From positions 868,001 through 932,000 of the forward strand of contig NZ_JAMSHO010000001.1 in NCBI RefSeq assembly GCF_040147005.1: a stretch of DNA of 64,000 nucleotides. The letters run 5' to 3'. This document shows, piece after piece, positions 52,921-63,432 of this stretch. Source of the stretch: Halomonas sp. H10-9-1 (GTDB lineage Bacteria > Pseudomonadota > Gammaproteobacteria > Pseudomonadales > Halomonadaceae). The notes under the pieces were generated by a model. The model had not been told where the DNA came from. It searched no databases and worked only from the letters and a program-made list of their open reading frames with translations. Position 1 is the first letter of the stretch, and each line of letters begins with the position of its first letter. Both the position numbers and the translations under genes were made by a program.

Positions 52921-52947
52921 AAAAACCCGGCCGTTCAGGCCGGGTTC
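52921..52947. terminator. Intrinsic terminator hairpin
   Basis: AACCCGGCC-GTTCA-GGCCGGGTT with six A's on the left. Read on the minus strand it is a textbook terminator with a T-run; on the plus strand it has no T-run. It closes the sapC region. Confidence 0.6.
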
Positions 52948-53247
52948 AAGGGACAGGGTTCTCACACGGGGTCGCCACCGGCTGACGGCAGGGGCACCCC
53001 GTACCGCGTCGTTTGCATGCGATGGTCATCACCTCCTTGCTCGTGGGCTTGTGTTGCCTGAAGTGTAGTCCCGCGCCCTGAGCCTTGCACGCGTGAGGCT
53101 GCCCTTCTCGCACAGTGGCAGGTACGCTGGGTCACCGGTGTTGGCGTGCTCTGGCCGTGCGTTGTTGTCCTGTTATGCCACCCACTCACTGGCGCGCCCC
53201 GTGGTGTCATGCCATGGTGTGTTGTTTGCGCTGACAAGGATCTCCCC
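52948..53247. other. Intergenic region before the LOV/GGDEF/EAL gene
   Basis: About 300 bp without a gene I can support. An in-frame upstream extension of the next gene is open from 53146 but lacks a ribosome site. Confidence 0.5.
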
Positions 53248-56200
53248 ATGCCCAAGATGGAACCGCCCGGCCCGCCGGCGGCGCTGGTATCCGGCTACCG
53301 CGCGGGGGCGCTGGTGCTGGATGTGGGCATGATGGTGGTGGCCATCACCTTCATGGTGCTGGGCGGCTATGGCCTGGTGGTGTGGGCGCTGGCGGTGCCC
53401 TTTCCCCTGCAGGCGCCGCTGGTGCCGGATGCTGCCCTGGCTGGCCTGCTGGCCGGGGTAGCCTTCTTCGCCTGGCGGCAGGGCTGGTGGCTAGCGCGCT
53501 GGGCGGCGGCGTTGCCGCTGATGGCGCTATGTCTCTATACCCTGTGGCACAACGCCTTGGCCGGCGGCCCCTGGCAGCAGGGCTCGTGGCTCAGCGGTGG
53601 GCCGCGCATCCTGTCGCTGGCGGCGGTGTTACTGCTGCTGTGGGCGCTGTGCTGCCTGCTGGGCATGCGCCGCCGGCTGTGCCGCCAGGTGGCGCTGGCC
53701 AGCGCTGTGTTCATGCTGCTGACCGCCCTGGCGGGCATCGGCTGGCTGCTGCTGCCGGGGAGCCGCCTGGGCTGGCTTTCCGGCTTCGTCTCCTCGCCGC
53801 TGGTGGCGATTACCTTTGCCCTGCTGGGGGGCCTGGCGCTATTGGCCGCGGCGTTGAGGGGCGCGGCACCGGCGCTGCCCCTTGGCGGGCTCTCGCGGCT
53901 GGCGGCGCTGGCGCTGCTGGTGCTGAGTTGCGTGGGCTGGTATGTGCTCAGTGCCAATGCCCAGCAGAGCGTGGCACGCCAGGCACATATTCTGCTCAGC
54001 AACCTGGAGCTCAATGCCCAGCAGTTGATGGGCCAGCATATCGCCCTGCTGGAGCGCTTCGCGGCGCACAGCGAGCGCCAGGCCGGGGGCGAGCGTAATC
54101 CCGAGTGGCCCATGGATGCCAGCCTGCTGGTGGAGCGCCTGGGCTACCTGCAGGGGCTGGCGCTGGTGGGGCGTGATGCCAGCCCCCAGGCGCTGCGTGC
54201 CAAGCATGATGACGCCACCCTCACGCTGCTGCGTCAGCTGCGCAGGCCGGCGGTGCGTGCCTGGCTGGCGCTGCCGGGGGCGGAGGCGCGCGCCATGCCG
54301 CTCGCCGCGGTATCGCCTTCGGCGCTGCTGGTGGCGGTGCCGGTGGGCGAGCGTGGCCGCCGCCTGGTGGCCTGGGTCAGCCTGGGGCGCCTGCTGGATG
54401 AGCGGCTGATGGTGGAGCTGGGCGGGCTACGCGTGACCCTGGGCCTGGCCGAGCCCTTCCTTACCCTGCGTGCCCCCGGCCTGCCCACCTTGGCGGCCTC
54501 GGCACCGCCCATGCCGCATCTGGCGCGGCGCCATGTGGGCCTGCCGGGGGGCGGGCGGCTGGTGCTGGATGCCTACGTGGATTCGCCGCGCCTGCTGTGG
54601 CATGCCGAGCTGCTGCCGGCCGCCTTCGCCCTGGCGGGGCTGATCGTGAGCTTCCTGCTGGCGCTGAGCCTGGGGTTCAACCGCCTGGCGCTGCGCCATA
54701 GCCAGACGCTGCGGCTGTTCAAGCGCGGCCTGGATGCCAGCGCCAATGGCGTGGTGATCGCCGACGCCGCCAAGCCGGATTATCCTCTGGTGTACGTCAA
54801 CCCGGCCTTCGAGCGCATCAGCGGTTACGCGGCGCACGAGGCGCTGGGGCGCAACTGCCGCTTCCTGCAGGGGCCGGAAACCGATGCCGCCGAGCTGGCT
54901 CAGCTCAGCCAGGCGCTGCGCCAGCGCCGCGAGGTGCGCACGCTGCTGCGCAACCGTCGGCGCAGCGGCGAGCTGTTCTGGAACCGGCTGAGCATCAGCC
55001 CCATGCGCGATGCGCGCGGCCGCTGCACGCACTTCATCGGCGTGCAGGAGGATGTCACCCTGGAGCAGGAGCAGGCCCGGCGGCTGGCCTACCAGGCCAG
55101 CCATGATGCGCTGACCGGGCTACCCAACCGGGCCTATCTGGTGGAACGGCTGAACCACGCGGTGGCGCTCTGCGCGCACCAGGGAGCGCCGCTGGTGGTG
55201 CTCTACCTGGACCTGGACGACTTCAAGCCCATCAACGATGCCTTGGGCCACGAGGCGGGCAACCAGCTGCTGGTGGCGGTGGCCCAGCGCCTGGGCGAGC
55301 GCCTGGCGGCCAGCGATACCCTGGCGCGCCTGGCCAGTGACGAATTCGTGGTGCTGCTGCCGGGCCTGGCGGAGCCCCAGCAGGCCGAGGCGGTGGCCGA
55401 GCAGCTGCTGCTGGCCCTGGCGGTGCCCTTCACCTTGGCCGGCGAGCAGGTGCAGATCAGCGCCAGCATCGGGCTGGCCAGCAGCGCGGCCGAGGTCAAG
55501 CAGCCGGAGGAGCTGCTGCAGGTGGCCGACCTGGCCATGCAGGAGGCCAAGCGGCGCGGGCGCAATACCTGGCGCTGGTTTCGCGGCGGTGGGCTGGGCG
55601 CCACCGGCGAACAGGTGGCGCTGCGCCATGAGCTGCAGCGTGCCCTTCAGGAAGATCAGTTTGCGCTATATTATCAGCCGATTGTGGAGGCGCGCTCCGG
55701 CGAGCGGCAGGGCATGGAGGCGCTGATTCGCTGGCAGCACCCCACGCGGGGCTTGGTATCGCCGGATGCCTTCATCCCGCTGGCCGAACAGACCGGGCAG
55801 ATCATCGCCCTGGGGCGCTGGGTGCTCAAGCGCGCCTGTCGCGACATGGCCAGCCTGCGGGAGGGCCCAGGGGCGCCGCATTCGGTGGCGGTCAACATCT
55901 CGCCGCTGCAGTTCCGCCGCGAGGATTTCGTGGCGGACGTGCGCCAGGCGCTGGCCGCAAGCGGCCTGCCGCCCGAGTGCCTGGAGCTGGAGGTGACCGA
56001 GGGTGTGCTGCTCTCCGGGGTGGAGGAGGCGGTGGCCCAGCTGCGCGAGCTGCGTGAGCTGGGCGTGCGCATGGCTATCGATGACTTCGGCACCGGCTTC
56101 TCGAGCCTCAGCTACCTGCGCGACCTGCCCATTCACAAGCTCAAGCTGGACCGCGCCTTCGTGCAGCAGGTGCTGACCAGCCGCGACAACGCCGCCATCG

Positions 56201-56421
56201 TCAAGGGCGTGATCACCCTGGCCCACGAAATGGCACTGGTGGTGGTGGCGGAGGGGATCGAGACGCCCGAACAGCGCCAGGCGCTGATCGGCTACCACTG
56301 TGATCTGCTGCAGGGCTATCTGTTCGCCAAGCCGGTGCCGCTGGCCACGCTGCGAGTATTGCCGATGACCCTGCCCGCGCCCGCCGGCGAGCCAACCTGC
56401 TCCGGCGATGCCGGGCATTGA
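53248..56421 (+). CDS. Membrane LOV/PAS-GGDEF-EAL c-di-GMP protein
   Basis: A 1057-residue protein. The N-terminal 220 residues hold about seven membrane segments; a periplasmic-like region runs to a further membrane segment near 460-480. Residues 490-600 form a LOV-type PAS domain: VYVNPAFERISGY, GRNCRFLQGPETD with Cys537, NRRRSGELFWNRLSISPMRD and HFIGVQEDVT, the set of flavin-binding residues of blue-light LOV domains. The GGDEF domain has ASDEF at 696-700 in place of GGDEF and is probably non-catalytic. The EAL domain keeps EALIRW (824) and DDFGTGFSSL (945), so phosphodiesterase activity is likely. The next gene starts 14 bases after its stop. Confidence 0.85.
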   Translation: MPKMEPPGPPAALVSGYRAGALVLDVGMMVVAITFMVLGGYGLVVWALAVPFPLQAPLVPDAALAGLLAGVAFFAWRQGWWLARWAAALPLMALCLYTLWHNALAGGPWQQGSWLSGGPRILSLAAVLLLLWALCCLLGMRRRLCRQVALASAVFMLLTALAGIGWLLLPGSRLGWLSGFVSSPLVAITFALLGGLALLAAALRGAAPALPLGGLSRLAALALLVLSCVGWYVLSANAQQSVARQAHILLSNLELNAQQLMGQHIALLERFAAHSERQAGGERNPEWPMDASLLVERLGYLQGLALVGRDASPQALRAKHDDATLTLLRQLRRPAVRAWLALPGAEARAMPLAAVSPSALLVAVPVGERGRRLVAWVSLGRLLDERLMVELGGLRVTLGLAEPFLTLRAPGLPTLAASAPPMPHLARRHVGLPGGGRLVLDAYVDSPRLLWHAELLPAAFALAGLIVSFLLALSLGFNRLALRHSQTLRLFKRGLDASANGVVIADAAKPDYPLVYVNPAFERISGYAAHEALGRNCRFLQGPETDAAELAQLSQALRQRREVRTLLRNRRRSGELFWNRLSISPMRDARGRCTHFIGVQEDVTLEQEQARRLAYQASHDALTGLPNRAYLVERLNHAVALCAHQGAPLVVLYLDLDDFKPINDALGHEAGNQLLVAVAQRLGERLAASDTLARLASDEFVVLLPGLAEPQQAEAVAEQLLLALAVPFTLAGEQVQISASIGLASSAAEVKQPEELLQVADLAMQEAKRRGRNTWRWFRGGGLGATGEQVALRHELQRALQEDQFALYYQPIVEARSGERQGMEALIRWQHPTRGLVSPDAFIPLAEQTGQIIALGRWVLKRACRDMASLREGPGAPHSVAVNISPLQFRREDFVADVRQALAASGLPPECLELEVTEGVLLSGVEEAVAQLRELRELGVRMAIDDFGTGFSSLSYLRDLPIHKLKLDRAFVQQVLTSRDNAAIVKGVITLAHEMALVVVAEGIETPEQRQALIGYHCDLLQGYLFAKPVPLATLRVLPMTLPAPAGEPTCSGDAGH

Positions 56422-56435
56422 AGGAAGGATGCAAA

Positions 56436-57683
56436 ATGCCAGTGCCGTATGAGGTAACCGGCTGGTTGGAGGAGTTCACCATCGCCGTGGAGCAGAGCCC
56501 CGCGGCCACCGCCATCACCACGACCGAGGGCGTGATCCGCTTCGTCAACCGCCGCTTCGAGGAGGTGACCGGCTACACCCGCGAGGAGCTGGTGGGCCAG
56601 ACCCCGGCGATCATTCAATCCGGCCATACCGAGCAGCGGGTGTATGACGAACTATGGGCGACCCTGCGCGCCGGTCAGGTATGGCGCGGCGAGATGCTCA
56701 ACCGGCGCAAGAACGGCGAGCTCTACTGGGAGCACGAGGTGATCACCCCGGTGCGCAACGCCGCCGGCGAGATCGTCAGCTTCGTGGCGGTGAAGGAGGA
56801 CATCACCCAGCGCAAGCGCCAGGAGCAGGAGCTACGCCTGCTGGCGGTGGCCTTCGAGACCGGCCAGGCGGCGCTGATCACCGATGCCGAGCAGCGCATC
56901 GTGCGGGTCAACGGGGCGTTCAGCGAGATCACCGGCTACCGCGCCGAGGAGGTCATCGGCCAGACACCGCGGCTGTTCCAGTCCGGCCGCCACGACGAGG
57001 CCTTCTATAACCGGCTGTGGCAGTCGCTGGCCGAGCAGGGCCACTGGCAGGGCGAGATCTGGAACCGCGACCGCGCCGGCAATCTCTTCCCGGTGTGGGA
57101 GTCGATCACCGTGGTCAGCGACGACAACGGCGCGGTCACCCACTATGTGGCGCTGTTCCACAACATCAGCGAGCGCAAGCAGCGCGAGCAGGAGCTCAAC
57201 CGCCAGGCGCTGGTGGATCACCTCACCGGGGCCGGCAACCGTCGTGCGCTGGATCACGACCTGGTGCGTGTCATGAGCCAGCACGACTGCGGCCGGGCGC
57301 CGGTATCACTGGTGTTGCTGGATGTCGACCACTTCAAGCGCATCAACGACACCCTGGGCCACGACCATGGCGACCGCATCCTGTGCGCGCTGGTGGCGCG
57401 GGTGCAGGCCTGCCTGCGCGCCGAGGACGCCCTTTACCGCTGGGGCGGCGAGGAGTTCTGCATTTTGCTGTCGCATACCTCGGCGGCGGGTGCTCGCATC
57501 CTCGCCGAACGCGTGCGCCAGCTGATCGGCGCCGACCCCCTGGAGGGCCTGGCGATCACCGTCAGCCTGGGGGTGGCCACGCGCCTGCCGGGCGAGAGCG
57601 CCGAGGCGCTGATGGCGCGCGCCGATGAGGCGCTCTACGCCGCCAAGCGCGCCGGTCGCAACCGGTGTGTGGTGGCGGAGTAG
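56436..57683 (+). CDS. PAS-PAS-GGDEF diguanylate cyclase
   Basis: A 415-residue cytoplasmic protein. There are two PAS domains (FTIAVEQSPAATAITTTEG...; FETGQAALITDAEQRIVRVN...), each ending in a PAC-like D-I-T/N-I-S-x-R-K. The GGDEF domain has RWGGEEF at residues 335-341, intact, with an RxxD inhibitory site (RAED, from 328) five residues before it. It should make c-di-GMP with product inhibition. The start ATG follows GGAAGG. It forms a pair with the upstream LOV/EAL protein, giving opposite activities in one transcript, and converges with the cellulose operon. Confidence 0.88.
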   Translation: MPVPYEVTGWLEEFTIAVEQSPAATAITTTEGVIRFVNRRFEEVTGYTREELVGQTPAIIQSGHTEQRVYDELWATLRAGQVWRGEMLNRRKNGELYWEHEVITPVRNAAGEIVSFVAVKEDITQRKRQEQELRLLAVAFETGQAALITDAEQRIVRVNGAFSEITGYRAEEVIGQTPRLFQSGRHDEAFYNRLWQSLAEQGHWQGEIWNRDRAGNLFPVWESITVVSDDNGAVTHYVALFHNISERKQREQELNRQALVDHLTGAGNRRALDHDLVRVMSQHDCGRAPVSLVLLDVDHFKRINDTLGHDHGDRILCALVARVQACLRAEDALYRWGGEEFCILLSHTSAAGARILAERVRQLIGADPLEGLAITVSLGVATRLPGESAEALMARADEALYAAKRAGRNRCVVAE

Positions 57684-57689
57684 ACCTGA

Positions 57690-58769
57690 TCACTCCTGGG
57701 AGCCCCGCGCCAGCCTGGCCAGCAGCAGCAGGGTGGCGCTGTAGTAGTCCTGTTCGGTCAGCTGGGCGGCGTTCACCGGTGCCGGGCCAGGCGATGTGGC
57801 CAGGCCGGCGATGGCACGCACGCCCCGCGAGGCAAGATAGGGCGCGCGCTCCTCGCTGAAGACATCGATCCAGGCGGCGGGGGGCTGGTGCGCGGGGTCC
57901 TGCCAGAAGGCCTGGATGCTGCCCAGCCCTTCGGCGTGGGCGAGCCCCGCCCAGCGGAAGTAGAGCGGAATGCGCACAGCGTCGAAACCGAAACGCGGCG
58001 GCCACTCCGGCGAGGGCACGAGTTCGCCCTCCGGCGTTAGCCGTATCCAGTCGGTGGGCAGGCGATAGCGGCCGAAGCGGGCCTCGTCGAGCAGCCGCTG
58101 GCCGCTGTCGATCAGCGCCTGCCAGGGGCCCTGTGGCTCGCGCGCGGCGAAGTCGACCAGCGCCGGCATGAACCAGTAGGAGAGGTTGAGATCCAGCGCC
58201 TCGCCATGCTCGAAGCCGTTGGCGCCGGGCAGCAGCAGGGTCATGCCGTGCGCTTGGCGCACCAGGCGCGCGGCGATGGCCTCGCGAATGGCGCGTGAGG
58301 CGGAGGCGTAGCCGCGTTGCTGCCAGCGCTCGGCGGCGAGCTGCAACGCCCAGGCGATGAACAGGTCGCCGTCGCTGGCGTTGTTGGTGTCGGCCACCGG
58401 CGGGCTGGCGAGCGACTCGTAGCGCCAGGCGAACAGCGCATCGTCGGGGCGCGAGAGGTGCTGACGCGTCCACTGCCACAGGCGCCGGAAGGTGGCGCGG
58501 TCGTCGTGGGCCAGGGCCAGCAGCATGCCCCAGCCCTGGCCCTCGGAGTGGCTGATGTTGCCGTTGCCGGTATCCACCACGCGCCCCTCGGGGGTGATGA
58601 AGCGCGTCTGATAGGCCTGCCAGGCGTTATCGGCGTTGGCAGCGGCGCTGGCCAGCGGGCTAACCAGGGCCAGGGCAAAAGCCGCCACGATGGCCCACCA
58701 GACGGGGGGGCGCGCTGAAATACGCGCCGCGCTGTGTGTAGCTGGCTTGATGGAGGAGTGTGCACTCAT
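57690..58769 (-). CDS. bcsZ: Periplasmic endo-1,4-beta-glucanase BcsZ (GH8)
   Basis: A 359-residue GH8 cellulase of cellulose operons. The signal peptide ends near LASAAANA. TGNGNISHSEGQGWGMLLAL (catalytic Glu in SEGQGWGM) and NNASDGDLFIAWAL (Asp) are conserved, then YWFMPALVDFA and FGFDAVRIPLYFRW. It trims cellulose during secretion. The start overlaps the bcsD stop (ATGA). Its stop lies only 6 bp from the convergent diguanylate cyclase stop. Confidence 0.88.
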   Translation of the reverse strand: MSAHSSIKPATHSAARISARPPVWWAIVAAFALALVSPLASAAANADNAWQAYQTRFITPEGRVVDTGNGNISHSEGQGWGMLLALAHDDRATFRRLWQWTRQHLSRPDDALFAWRYESLASPPVADTNNASDGDLFIAWALQLAAERWQQRGYASASRAIREAIAARLVRQAHGMTLLLPGANGFEHGEALDLNLSYWFMPALVDFAAREPQGPWQALIDSGQRLLDEARFGRYRLPTDWIRLTPEGELVPSPEWPPRFGFDAVRIPLYFRWAGLAHAEGLGSIQAFWQDPAHQPPAAWIDVFSEERAPYLASRGVRAIAGLATSPGPAPVNAAQLTEQDYYSATLLLLARLARGSQE

Positions 58770-59281
58770 GGGCTGGCCTGGGTCTTGGCATGGCCATAGC
58801 GCAGGCTGAAACTGCCTGGGAGGTCCTCGGCTGCTGCAGGTAGCGTGTGGATCGGCACGCTGGCCGCGCCACCCTGACCCTGCAGCCACTGGCCGTAACA
58901 GCCTTCCAGCAGGGCAGCCATGGCGCGGCGACTGCTGGCGTCGCTCTCTGGCGTTGGCCCGGCGGGGGTGGGGCAGGCGGCGTGGTGGATGACGATGCCC
59001 GTGGCGTCGCTGCCCAGGCGCACATAGCCCCAGTCGATCTCGTTCCAGCGCCGGTTGATGGCGCGCTCCAGCGCCTCCAGCGTGGCCTGCTCTTCCAGCG
59101 GTAGCTCGCCGGCAAGCTGGCCGCCCAGATGGCGCAGGAAGGCGTCGGCGTCGGCCTGGCTGGTGTTGCGGTAGAGCTCGGTGAACAGCAGCGGCAGGAA
59201 GGCGCGCCACTGTGGCGAGCAGTGCCGGCGGGCGTGATGGGTCAGCAGTGCCTGGCTGTCGATGGCGTCGCCTTGGGGCAT
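58766..59281 (-). CDS. bcsD: Cellulose synthase subunit BcsD
   Basis: A 171-residue protein of the BcsD (AxCesD) family: HCSPQWRAFLPLLFTELYRN, FLRHLGGQLA, NRRWNEIDWGYVRLGSD, IVIHHAACP, LEGCYGQWLQGQGG. BcsD forms a periplasmic ring guiding glucan chains. The ATG overlaps by one base the natural bcsC stop (TGATG), with GGGAGGAA upstream; a GTG one codon before is possible. Confidence 0.85.
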   Translation of the reverse strand: MPQGDAIDSQALLTHHARRHCSPQWRAFLPLLFTELYRNTSQADADAFLRHLGGQLAGELPLEEQATLEALERAINRRWNEIDWGYVRLGSDATGIVIHHAACPTPAGPTPESDASSRRAMAALLEGCYGQWLQGQGGAASVPIHTLPAAAEDLPGSFSLRYGHAKTQASP

Positions 59282-62200
59282 CACGGGGTTCCTCCCAGGT
59301 GGTAGCGCAGATAGAGGTTGGCGGAGGTGTCTTCGTAGTCGCCGAAGCTGTTGTAGTTGAGCCCGCCACCGACGCTCAGCGCGGGGTTGAGTCGGTACTC
59401 CACGCCGCCGCCGGCGGAAAGGCCCAGGCCGCTCTCGTCGGTGGCAGGGTAGCGCGATTCGGCCAGGCCGCCGAGCTGTACCAGGGTGTCGGCCACGGCC
59501 TGGGCATCGGGGTCGGTTGGGAAATAGGCGTTGCCGTCGGTGGAGTAGGCCTGGTAGCCGGGGGTCAGGTGGGCCTCGTAGCTGAGCTTGCCCTGTTCGG
59601 CCTGATAGCGGATCGGGAAGGAGACGCTGACGTACTCCTAGGGGCTGAAGTAGCCGCCATGGCCGTAGGTGAAGCGGCTCAGATCCTCGTCATAGGCCAT
59701 CAGCCCGAGGTGGATGCCGGTCTGCAGCTGGTGGTGCTCGCTGTTGATGGGGCGCACATAGCCGCCCGCCGCGAGCTCGACGCTGCTGTTGTCGGCGACG
59801 TTGTGGCCGGTGTAGCGGTAGGCGCCCAGTTCGGCATACAGGCCGCCGTCGTCGCTGTCGTGGCTGATGCCCAGGCTGCCGCCGGTCTTGACCACGCCGC
59901 CCCAGCTGTCGCCGGTGAAGGCGTCCTGGGTGCCGGCGTAGGAGAGCAGGCTGTCGGTCACCGCGCGCTGCTCGGCCTTGAACGACAGCCGGGTGGTGTC
60001 GTTCAAGGCCGGGTGCCATTCGATGCCGCCCACCAGGTTGGTGCGCTCGAAGCCGAGTGGCGTGGAGCCGATATCCATCGACAGGCTGTCGCCGGCATAG
60101 CCCAGGGCGATGCCGGTGCCGGTGTCGCGTTGATGTTCGGGGTCGGCGGCGCTGCCCACCGCCTGCAGGCGGCCGCGTAACAGGGCGACCTCGTCCTCCA
60201 GGCGGGCGCGGCTGGCCTCCAGGGCGGCGGCGCTGTCGCCATCCAGCTGGCTGGCCTGGTCAAGCGCCGCCAGGTCGAGTTCGTCGCCGAGGAAGCGTTG
60301 CAGCAGGTCGCGCTGGCTCTCGGTGAGGCTGACCAGTTCGAAGCCGCTTTCGAATAGCGGGTTGCGCGCCAGGGCGTCGTCGAACAGCTCGCGGGCGGCC
60401 TCGGCCTCGCCCACCAGGCGCTGCTGTTCGGCGGCGGGCAGGTTGGGGTCCTCCAGCGCCAGGGCGGCGCGCTGATCGGCCTGGAAGTAGGCCGACCCGG
60501 TCTGTTCGATCTGATCCAGTATCGGGCTGATGTCCGACAGCGAGGCATCCAGCGTGCGGGCGCCCTCGCTGAGGGTGGTGCGTCCCAGGCGCTGGCGCAG
60601 CGAGGCGGTGTCGGCGGTGCCGGCATCCAGGCGCACCGGGGTGATCTGCAGCGAAAGGCGGGCGTCATCCAGCGGCACCCAGGAGATCTCCAGCGGCATG
60701 GAGAGGGTGTCGAGTTGACTGAGCCCGGAGTCGCCGTTGCGCATGGCCAGGGAGACGCCGCCATCGAAGCGTGGCGCGCGCTCGCGCTGGATCTCGGCGA
60801 TGCGCGTGTCGATGCGTGCCGCAAGGCTGGTGCCCGCCGTGGCCGTGGTGCCGAGGCCCGAGCCGCTTGCGTCGGCCACGCCCACGCCGCCCGGCAGCCA
60901 GCCAGGGCGCGCGCTGCCCTGTGTACCTGCGCCGGTACTGGCCACGCTATCCCGGAAGGGGTTGCCGGGTTCGCCACCGCCGCCCCCTGCGCCCAGGCTG
61001 GCCACCGGGGTCTGGCGGGGCAGGGCGCGTCGCGCCGCCTGCAGGTAACTCAGCGCCTCGCGGTTGTTGCCGCTGCGCTGGGCGATGTCTGCCGCCACCA
61101 TCAGCAGCTCGGGGGAGTCGTTCAGGCGGTTGCCATGCCGGCCCAGCAGTTGCCGGGCCCGCGGCAGCTGGCCGCTGTCCAGGGCGGCCTGCAGGGCGCC
61201 GGCCAGCGCCTCGTCGCTTTGTGGATGGCGGCGCAGGGCGTAATCGAACACCTCGGCGGCCTGGCTGGGCTTGTCACCCTGGGCGTAGAGCCTGCCCATG
61301 GCGAGCAGCAGGGCTTCATCGTCGGGGGCCTGGCGCAGCGCCGGGGCGAGCACGTCGTAGGCGCTGGCCAGGCGGCCCTGCTGGCGCAGGCGGTCGGCGC
61401 TGATCACGGCGATGCCCCGGGCAAGCTCGTCGAGCTGGCGGCGCTCGCCCATCGACAGCGCCGGGCTGGCCTGCCAGGTGTCGAGAAGGCCCTGGGCCTC
61501 GGCCAGCTGGCCGTGGCGGGCCAGCACCAGCAGGTGCGGCGCGAACTCGGCCGGCGCGTCCGGGGTGCCGGCGCCGAGATCGCGCCGAACCCAGTTGAGC
61601 GCCTCCTGCTGCCTGCCGGCATCGCTGAGCATCAGGGCGATCTCGCCGGCGCTGGCGGCGTCCAGTTCGGGGTCCTGATAGAGCTGTTGCAGGCGGGCAT
61701 CGGCGGCGAAGCTGCCGGTGGCCAGCATGTCGGCGAGGCTCGCCAGCTGCTCCGGGCGGCGGCTGCGTTGCAGCAGCTCGGTGAGCTCCTGGTCGCGCTG
61801 CGCGGCGGGGATGCCGCTAACCAGGCGCTCGGCCTGGCGCCAGCGCCCCTGCTCGGCGGCCAGCAGCGCCGCGGCATGGCGCTGTGCGACGCTGGCATTG
61901 GGCCCCAGCAGGGGGCTCATCAGCCATTCGGCCTCGCTGTCGCGATCTTGCTGCACCAGCAGGCGCGCCAGGTCCAGGCGCACCCAGGGGTCCTGAGGGG
62001 CGATGGTGATGGCCTGGCGCAGGGTGGCCTCGGCCTCTTCACGGGGCTGCTGGGCGGCCTGGTCGCGCAGCACCTGGGCGCGGCTCTGGCTGAGGTCGCC
62101 AAGGCTCTCCTGGGCGGGGGCCGGCAGCGATTCGGCCATCGCCATGGCCTCGTCCCAGCGCTGTTGTTCGCGCAGCACCTGGATCATGCCCAGGCGCGCC

Positions 62201-63432
62201 TCGACGTTGCCGGGGGCGTCATCCAGCACGCCAAGGTAGGCCTGTTCGGCGGCCCCCACCCGACCCAGGCGGCGCAGGATGTCGGCCTCGAGCAGGCGTG
62301 CCGAAAGGCCGGCCTCGCCGCCTTCCTGGGTCAGCGGGCGCACCGTGGTCAGGGCTCGCTCCAGTTCGCCACCTTCGCTCTGGCGTCGCGCCTGACCCAG
62401 TCGCGCGTAGAAGTTGGCGCTGCGGTAGGCCCCCAGCCATTCGGCACGCCGTTCGGGGGCCAGCTCCATGGCCTGGCCGAGCAGTTGGCGTGCCTCGTTG
62501 AAACGCTGGCGTCGTAGTGCCGCCAGCCCCAGGCCGGCGATGGCCTCGGCGTCTTCGGGGTTCTCCTCTCGCGCGCGGGCGAAGGCCTGCTCGGCCTCGC
62601 TGAGCCGCCCCTGGTTCAGCGCCTGGTAGCCGGCGCTGCGACTGCCCTGCACCATGCGCTGCTCGAAGGTGGCGAGCATGGCGTCGTCGCCGGTGGCCTG
62701 GGCGAAATCGGCATACAGGGCTTCGTCGGCCGGGGTGGCATCCAGCCACTCCAGCGCCTGGCGCCAGGCGCCCTGCACGTCCTGGCCCTGGGCGTGCAGT
62801 TCGGCCAGGCGCTCGATGCCCTGGCGGCGGGTGCCGTCCCGGTAGGTCAACACTTCGGCATAGGCGCGGGCCAGGGCACGGTTGCCGGGCTGCGCCTGGT
62901 GGCGGCGCTCGAGTTGCTGGCGGGCTTCGTCCCAGCCGCCCTGGGTGCCGGCCAGGGTCTGGTAGTACTCCAGCGCCAGGTTGGGCGGCGGGGTATCGCC
63001 GCCGAACAGCTGGCGGTAGCCGGCCACTGCCTGCTCGGCCTGGCCCTGGCGAGCCAGGGTACGCACGCGTTCGAGTTCGGCGGCGGGAATCTGGCGCGCC
63101 ATGCGCCCAAGGGCCAGGCTTTGCACGCGTTCGTCGTCGCCATTCAGCCGCTCCAGGCGCGCCGAGAGCCGGGCCGCCTCGTCGGTATCCCCCTGCTCGA
63201 GCGCCAGCGCCGCCAGGCGATAGAGGACCTCGCTGTCGTTGGGTTGGCTGTCGAGGTAGCGGCTCATGACCTGGCGGGCGAGGTCGGGGCGCTGGTTCTC
63301 GATCCAGAAGTCGGCCTGGTCGAGCAGCGCCTGTTGAGCCGGTGTACGCGTGGCGTCCGTCTGCGCCAGCAGCGGTGCGGTGCTGCCCAGCAGCATCAGC
63401 GTGAGCAAACCGATCAGCGGCTTGTGTGTCAT
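59281..63432 (-). pseudogene. bcsC: Cellulose secretion protein BcsC with internal amber codon
   Basis: The natural frame is 1383 residues: a signal peptide (MTHKPLIGLLTLMLLGSTAP-LLAQ), many TPR repeats through the periplasmic part (QADFWIENQRPDLARQVMSR onwards) and the BcsC_C outer-membrane barrel. At 59638-59640 the codon is TAG, within GGYFSP-stop-EYVSVSFPI, where BcsC proteins usually have Gln. Translation therefore ends after 1264 residues, losing the last 118 of the barrel, though the frame then stays open to the natural stop at 59281. ATG is preceded by GGAGAG and overlaps the bcsB stop. Confidence 0.85.

Noticed and set aside
60715..62517. 600-codon plus-strand ORF opposite bcsC
   Set aside because: It is the antisense frame of the TPR repeats in a GC-rich gene; no ribosome site or domain is visible.
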